From Desulfobacteraceae bacterium (GTDB lineage: Bacteria; Desulfobacterota; Desulfobulbia; Desulfobulbales; Desulfobulbaceae): 11,802 nt of DNA. The stretch spans positions 3,524 to 15,325 of the forward strand of contig JALHJD010000066.1 in NCBI GenBank assembly GCA_022837185.1, given 5' to 3'. Below the pieces are notes generated by a model. The model was given only the letters and a program-made list of their open reading frames with translations, did not search any database and was not told the DNA's origin. Shown here piece by piece: positions 8,603 through 11,802 of the stretch. The position numbers and the translations under genes were made by a program. Each line of letters begins with the position of its first letter. Positions within the stretch are counted from its first letter, which is position 1.

Positions 8603-10190
8603 CCAGGACCCTCCTGATAACTTCGGATAATTCATGCTTGACCACCGGCTTCATCACGTACTCCCGCACGCCGATGGAGAGGGCTTCCTCCCGGTCCATT
8701 ATTTCACTGAAACCCGTACAGACAACCACCGGCATGTCGGGCCTCCTGGCCAGGATCCGTTGGGACAGGTCTTTCCCTGTCAGATTGGGCATTGTCATGT
8801 CGGTCAGGACAAGGTCATAGCCATCGGGGTCGGCCAGGAACTCCCGGAGGGCCTCGCTGCTGTCCGTATAGGGCCGGACGTCGTAGCCCAGGTCGCGAAG
8901 CATTCTATCCAGCAGTCGAACCAGTTCGGCCTCATCGTCAACGACAAGAATTCGCTCGCTGCCTCCCGGCGCGGAAACCGCCTCAAACGTGCAGCGGGAC
9001 ATTTCCGCATCCACCGTCGGAAAAATCAATTCAAACCGCGATCCCTTCCCCCTGGTGCTGTGGACCTTGATGTCCCCGTTCAGACTTTTGACGATGCCAT
9101 GGACCACCGACAGGCCGAGGCCGGTGCCCTCGCCGATGGGCTTGGTGGTGTAAAAGGGTTCGAAGATCCGCTGCAGGTCCTCTCGGTCAATCCCGCGGCC
9201 GGTGTCGGCGATGCTCAACTGCAGGAACCGTTCCGGTGCCAAGGAGGTTGTCTGCAGATAGAACTCGTCCGGAACATGGTCGACCTCGCGGAGGGAGAAG
9301 CTCAGGATCCCGCCCTGATCGCCCATCGCCTGCTTGGCATTGGTTGCCATGTTCATGATGATCTGGTTGACCTGAACCGGATCGGCCATGATCGGTCTGC
9401 ACTCCGCATCAATGAATTCCCGGAATTCGATGGTGGCGGGAAAAATTGATTTCAGGAGTTTTATCGACTCCTTGAGCAGGAACTGGACCCGCACCGGCTG
9501 GACTTCCTGCTCCTCCTGCCTGCTGAAAGTAAGAATCTGCTTGACCAGTTCCGAGGCCCGGTTGCAGGCGCTGAGCACCTGGTCCAGATCCCGGCCGGCC
9601 TGGCTGCCGGGATCGATCCCGGCAATGGCCATCTGGGTGTAGCCCGTTATGATCGCCAGGATGTTGTTGAAATCATGGGCGATGCCGCCGGCAAGGGTCC
9701 CGATGGCCTCCATTTTCTGGGCGTGGTGCAGCACCGCGATCCTTTTCTGGATCTCCGCCTCGAGGTACTCCTGATAATGCCTGTTCTCCGCGATCAGGTT
9801 CGCCCGCTCGAACACCCTGATCATTGCATGCTCCAGGAGCGAAGTGTCCTTGATGGGCTTGATCAGGTAGTCCCAGGCGCCGAGCTTCAGGGTTTTGATG
9901 GCGTCGGTCAGGGTGCCTTCCCCGGAAATGATGATGACGGGAAAGGTCTCCAGGTCCGCACGGATATCCTCCAGCACGTCCATGCCGTCCATGTGCGGCA
10001 TGCGCAGGTCGAGGAGCATGAGATCCGGCTGGTTTTCGCGGTACCGCCGGAGGCATTCGCTGCCGTTTTCCGCCGTGATCACCCTGTATCCCAGACTTTT
10101 GAGCAGGGTGGCGAGGCTTTTCCGCATCAGGTCGTTATCGTCGGCAACCAGGATCAGTTTGCCTTGTGTCGGCCGGGTGGTTCCCCTCAT
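8571..10190 (-). CDS. Soluble hybrid histidine kinase, REC-HisKA-HATPase-REC
   Basis: A 539-aa kinase with no signal peptide or membrane segment, so presumably cytoplasmic. The order is an N-terminal receiver (about 12-125; D61 in LLDLRMP, K111), a connecting helix (about 125-155), HisKA with H172 in GGIAHDFNN, an ATPase domain with N280/N284 (NMATNAKQAM), DTGRGI (329-334) and GEGTGLGL (353-360), and a C-terminal receiver (about 413-533; D464 in VLTDMTMP, K514). There is no PAS or other sensory module; input probably arrives as phosphate on the N-terminal receiver, perhaps from the PAS kinase encoded upstream. Its own C-terminal receiver could feed or restrain the sigma54 regulator encoded next. 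No HPt domain is encoded in the window. The ATG at 10190 has only a weak AGG 2 nt before it. It overlaps the TGA of a 32-codon frame, so its translation may depend on coupling. Confidence 0.94.
   Translation of the reverse strand: MRGTTRPTQGKLILVADDNDLMRKSLATLLKSLGYRVITAENGSECLRRYRENQPDLMLLDLRMPHMDGMDVLEDIRADLETFPVIIISGEGTLTDAIKTLKLGAWDYLIKPIKDTSLLEHAMIRVFERANLIAENRHYQEYLEAEIQKRIAVLHHAQKMEAIGTLAGGIAHDFNNILAIITGYTQMAIAGIDPGSQAGRDLDQVLSACNRASELVKQILTFSRQEEQEVQPVRVQFLLKESIKLLKSIFPATIEFREFIDAECRPIMADPVQVNQIIMNMATNAKQAMGDQGGILSFSLREVDHVPDEFYLQTTSLAPERFLQLSIADTGRGIDREDLQRIFEPFYTTKPIGEGTGLGLSVVHGIVKSLNGDIKVHSTRGKGSRFELIFPTVDAEMSRCTFEAVSAPGGSERILVVDDEAELVRLLDRMLRDLGYDVRPYTDSSEALREFLADPDGYDLVLTDMTMPNLTGKDLSQRILARRPDMPVVVCTGFSEIMDREEALSIGVREYVMKPVVKHELSEVIRRVLDGCSYPCRRR
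8610..8615 (-). promoter_or_regulatory. Ribosome binding site of the sigma54 regulator gene
   Basis: AGGAGG on the minus strand, 7 nt before the ATG at 8602, lies inside the coding end region of the hybrid kinase. It is the strongest ribosome binding site in the minus-strand cluster and decides the start in favour of 8602 over the in-frame ATG at 8635. Confidence 0.8.
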
Positions 10191-10285
10191 ACCTGAATTC
10201 TCATGATTTCGTTCACCCCCGGGCAGGCCGCGGCCCCATCAACGCGGTAACCAAGGGCTCCGGGTCTTTTGGGCATGGCGTTCAT
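10187..10285 (-). CDS. Possible 32-aa bridging peptide between two kinase genes
   Basis: An ATG at 10285, two bases after the PAS kinase stop codon, opens a 32-codon frame whose TGA (10189-10187) overlaps the hybrid kinase ATG as ATGA. It begins MNAMPKRPGALGYRVDG and ends in EIMRIQV. It matches no family I know. No good ribosome binding site is present: AGAAAG lies about 6 nt before the ATG, in the last codons of the PAS kinase. The exact fit, filling the 97-nt gap and overlapping both neighbours' signals, suggests translational coupling, but a GC-rich gap of this size can be open by chance. The peptide sequence itself may not matter. Confidence 0.28.
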   Translation of the reverse strand: MNAMPKRPGALGYRVDGAAACPGVNEIMRIQV

Positions 10286-10287
10286 TT

Positions 10288-11472
10288 TTATACTTTCTGG
10301 CAGACAGGAAGCAAGACCACAAACCTGGCGCCCCCTTCCCGTCCTGATTCGACCAGGATCCTGCCGCCATGCTTTTCCTGCACGATGGCACGGGCGACCG
10401 ATAGTCCCAGTCCCGTGCCGGCGCCTATTTCCCTGGTGGTGTAAAAGGGGTCGAAAATATGCTCCCGCTCCGACTCCTCGATTCCGGGGCCGTTGTCTTC
10501 CACCTCCACGCGGATTGTTCCCTCTTGCTCCATCATGGTTCTGAGGGTGATGCGGGAATGCATCCCGGAGGGATGATCAGCCATGGCCTGAACCGCGTTT
10601 TTGGCCAGATTCAGAACAACCTGTTCAATCTCCATGGGAACACAGCTTACCGGGGGCAGGTCCGGGCCGTATTCCCGGTGGATCGCGATATTGAGGATAT
10701 CGTATTTTTTCTTCAGGTTGTAATCGGCCCGAGCCAGTTCAAGGGAGTTGTCGAGGAGCCGGTTGATGTCGACTTCCTGCAGATCGCCCTTCCGCGGCCG
10801 GCTGAAATCAAGGAGGGTGTTGATGATCCGGGAGGCGTTGAGGGCGGAATTTCTGATGCCGTCCAGGAAGAAATCCAGTTCCATGCGCTGGAAATAGTGG
10901 TTGACCTGCTCCAGATCCAGGCCGCATTCCCGGGCCGTCCTTCGATTTTCAGCGAAAGAGGGTTCCAGCAGGCTCTGCACCACCTGAATGGACTGGAGAA
11001 TGGCGCTGAGCGGGGTGTTGATCTCATGGGCTACGCCGGCCGCCAGTCCGGCGATGGTGGTCATTTTTTCCGAGAGGATGAGTTGCTGCTCCAATTTTTT
11101 CGCGTTGGTTATGTCCCGGGCAACCAGGACGACAAAGTTGACCCCGCCTCCTTCGTTCGCCACCGGAGTGACGGTAAGCGAAAAAGTTCTGTCCAGCCGT
11201 TCGTGATGCATCTCCAGGGCATGGGGAGTGAATTTCCCTCCCTGTTTTTGTCCGCCGCACTCGGCACAGAAGCAGACTCCGCCGCCGAACAGTTCATGGC
11301 AGGGCCTACCGGCAGGTTCAGGGAGGACCGCCTTGAACAGGTCGTACCCGGCCCGGTTGATTCTGGAGATCCTGTACTCGGGGTCCAGGATGACAACTAT
11401 GTCGGGTATGGCCTGAAAGGTCGATTCCCATTCGTCCCGGTTGCTGTTTTGTCCAATCATTGTTTGACGCAT
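10288..11472 (-). CDS. Soluble PAS-domain sensor histidine kinase with a cysteine cluster
   Basis: A 394-aa kinase without membrane segments. The PAS domain (about 14-125) carries C58-x8-C67-x-C69-x2-C72 in PCHELFGGGVCFCAEC. Comparable cysteine groups occur in PAS domains of anaerobic deltaproteobacteria, and could bind a metal or Fe-S centre or act as a thiol redox switch (inference). HisKA has H149 in AAGVAHEINTP but includes an extra stretch of about 40 residues (about 168-208, including GLDLEQVNHYFQRMELDFFLDGIR) before the second helix; I recall a kinase subfamily with this longer dimerisation region. The ATPase domain has N288/N292 (NLAKNAVQAM), DNGPGI (326-331) and GAGTGLGL (350-357). 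There is no receiver, so it is a simple kinase that may phosphorylate the N-terminal receiver of the hybrid kinase downstream. The start is ATG at 11472 or ATG at 11460; neither has a clear ribosome binding site. Confidence 0.93.
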   Translation of the reverse strand: MRQTMIGQNSNRDEWESTFQAIPDIVVILDPEYRISRINRAGYDLFKAVLPEPAGRPCHELFGGGVCFCAECGGQKQGGKFTPHALEMHHERLDRTFSLTVTPVANEGGGVNFVVLVARDITNAKKLEQQLILSEKMTTIAGLAAGVAHEINTPLSAILQSIQVVQSLLEPSFAENRRTARECGLDLEQVNHYFQRMELDFFLDGIRNSALNASRIINTLLDFSRPRKGDLQEVDINRLLDNSLELARADYNLKKKYDILNIAIHREYGPDLPPVSCVPMEIEQVVLNLAKNAVQAMADHPSGMHSRITLRTMMEQEGTIRVEVEDNGPGIEESEREHIFDPFYTTREIGAGTGLGLSVARAIVQEKHGGRILVESGREGGARFVVLLPVCQKV

Positions 11473-11529
11473 AAAAATTGATATGTGAATAAAAATATAT
11501 CATATTCCTCGGCGGAGAGGAATAGTGGA

Positions 11530-11547
11530 AATTACGGAGATGTAATT
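11530..11547. promoter_or_regulatory. 18-bp palindrome, candidate activator-binding site
   Basis: AATTAC (11530-11535) and GTAATT (11542-11547) are perfect inverted arms around GGAGAT. The centre lies about 66 bp upstream of the PAS kinase ATG and about 190 bp upstream of the rightward sigma54-like element, a usual enhancer distance for NtrC-family activators. It could equally be a small RNA hairpin. No binding evidence exists. Confidence 0.35.
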
Positions 11548-11551
11548 GGAG

Positions 11552-11641
11552 GCGCTTCGCAAAAGGCGAAACGCTGGAGACCCGAGCCGTTCAATCACGG
11601 CGGAGGAGGGGGCCGGCCTTGAGCCGGTTGGGGGGCAGCGC
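11552..11641. other. GC-rich multi-hairpin block, possible structured RNA
   Basis: There are three hairpins in a row. TTCGC/GCGAA (11556-11560, 11566-11570) is extended past one mismatch by GCG/CGC (11552-11554, 11572-11574). GCCGT/ACGGC (11586-11590, 11597-11601) has the loop TCAATC. CCGGC/GCCGG (11613-11617, 11623-11627) has the loop CTTGA. GCGCT at 11552-11556 can instead pair with AGCGC at 11637-11641, closing the whole block and competing with the first hairpin. I cannot match it to a known riboswitch. The orientation is unknown: it could be the leader of the kinase operon (minus) or of a gene to the right (plus). Confidence 0.35.
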
Positions 11642-11728
11642 TTTGTTGTTTTGTCATGGATTGGCCGTTGCCATTTGGGGTGCATAAAGGTAAGATAAAT
11701 AATTTTCAGTTGCCGATCCGGGCAGGAA

Positions 11729-11744
11729 TGGCACCTGGAGTGCC
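11729..11744 (+). promoter_or_regulatory. Sigma54-type -24/-12 promoter candidate reading out of the window
   Basis: TGGCAC-CTGGA-GTGC matches the sigma54 consensus TGGCAC-N5-TTGC at all but one conserved base, with correct spacing between the invariant GG and GC. It would start transcription near 11755 toward a gene beyond the right edge. The core GGCAC-CTGGA-GTGCC is itself a perfect inverted repeat, so it could instead be an operator, and the complement also resembles the consensus less well. A nearby sigma54 activator gene supports the reading. Confidence 0.5.
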
Positions 11745-11802
11745 GGCGGGGGAGCGTGCAGGACCAAGCGTCTGCAGTCATCAGCATTTCAGAAGTCAGA
11801 TG

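Larger units (their letters stand above)
11473..11802. other. Intergenic region upstream of the PAS kinase, no convincing gene
   Basis: These 330 bases hold no protein frame I accept. The first 60 bases next to the kinase gene are very AT-rich (minus-strand TATGAT at 11504-11499, poly-T tracts), as expected for a promoter, but no matching -35 box is found. Then come an 18-bp palindrome, a GC-rich multi-hairpin block, a short TGGC-CGTT-GCCA palindrome (11662-11673), an AT-rich patch (11690-11710) and a sigma54-like element. It probably contains divergent regulatory signals, with the other gene lying beyond the right edge. Confidence 0.6.

Noticed and set aside
8603..8635. Upstream start of the sigma54 regulator at 8635
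   Set aside because: The ATG at 8602 has AGGAGG at ideal spacing and matches where receiver domains normally begin.
10459..11481. A 340-codon + strand frame opposite the PAS kinase
   Set aside because: It is fully antisense to a clear kinase; long antisense frames are expected from GC-rich third positions, and the translation shows no family motif. The same applies to frames at 3454-4305, 7337-8263 and 8634-9449.
11530..11641. Known riboswitch (cyclic-di-GMP, cobalamin, SAM, glycine)
   Set aside because: I could not find the conserved core sequences of these classes on either strand by eye; a covariance-model search would be decisive.
11729..11744. The same inverted repeat read as a minus-strand sigma54 promoter for the kinase operon
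   Set aside because: CGGCAC-TCCAG-GTGC is a poorer match than the + strand reading and would leave a leader of about 250 nt; possible but less likely.
11500..11787. A 95-codon minus-strand frame upstream of the PAS kinase
   Set aside because: The translation is Arg/Pro/Ser/Cys-rich with no recognisable domain, no ribosome binding site, and overlaps palindromes and promoter-like elements.
1..11802. CRISPR arrays, insertion sequences, integron attC sites, tRNA genes
   Set aside because: No regularly spaced direct repeats, transposase or integrase frames, terminal repeats or cloverleaf patterns were seen.

Overview
The window is GC-rich DNA, probably from a member of the Desulfobacterota (former Deltaproteobacteria). 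This is inferred from gene content and protein style: a TrmFO-type tRNA methylase, a SAH hydrolase of about 430 residues, a 3D-domain lipoprotein, and a dense cluster of PAS/hybrid histidine kinases with an NtrC-type regulator. No rRNA, tRNA, insertion sequence or CRISPR array is visible. The organism assignment is inference only.

Left half, + strand (1-3378): a housekeeping block. It opens with the last 52 codons of metK (SAM synthetase), then ahcY (SAH hydrolase), a small 3D-domain cell-wall lipoprotein, and trmFO (folate-dependent tRNA m5U54 methylase), whose ATG overlaps the lipoprotein stop codon. MetK makes SAM, AhcY clears the SAH left by SAM-dependent methylation, and TrmFO methylates tRNA using methylenetetrahydrofolate instead of SAM.

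Right half, - strand (11472 down to 3499): four signal-transduction proteins. Transcription order is a PAS histidine kinase with a cysteine cluster; a soluble REC-HisKA-ATPase-REC hybrid kinase; a sigma54-dependent REC-AAA+-HTH activator whose start overlaps the hybrid kinase by 32 nt; and, after a 184-nt gap holding a good sigma70-type promoter, a large BvgS-like membrane sensor (signal peptide, two periplasmic solute-binding modules, one membrane segment, two PAS domains, HisKA, ATPase, REC). The first three look like one operon and probably one phosphorelay ending at the sigma54 activator. The fourth appears separately transcribed, runs convergently into trmFO, and has no obvious output partner here.

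Right edge (11473-11802): 330 bases without a convincing gene but rich in structure. It has an 18-bp AT-rich palindrome, three GC-rich hairpins with a competing long-range pairing, and a sigma54-type -24/-12 element pointing out of the window on the + strand. The simplest model is that the sigma54 activator operon controls a divergent target gene just beyond the right edge. The most interesting parts are this intergenic region, the cysteine-bearing PAS kinase, and a 32-codon reading frame that exactly bridges the first two kinase genes.
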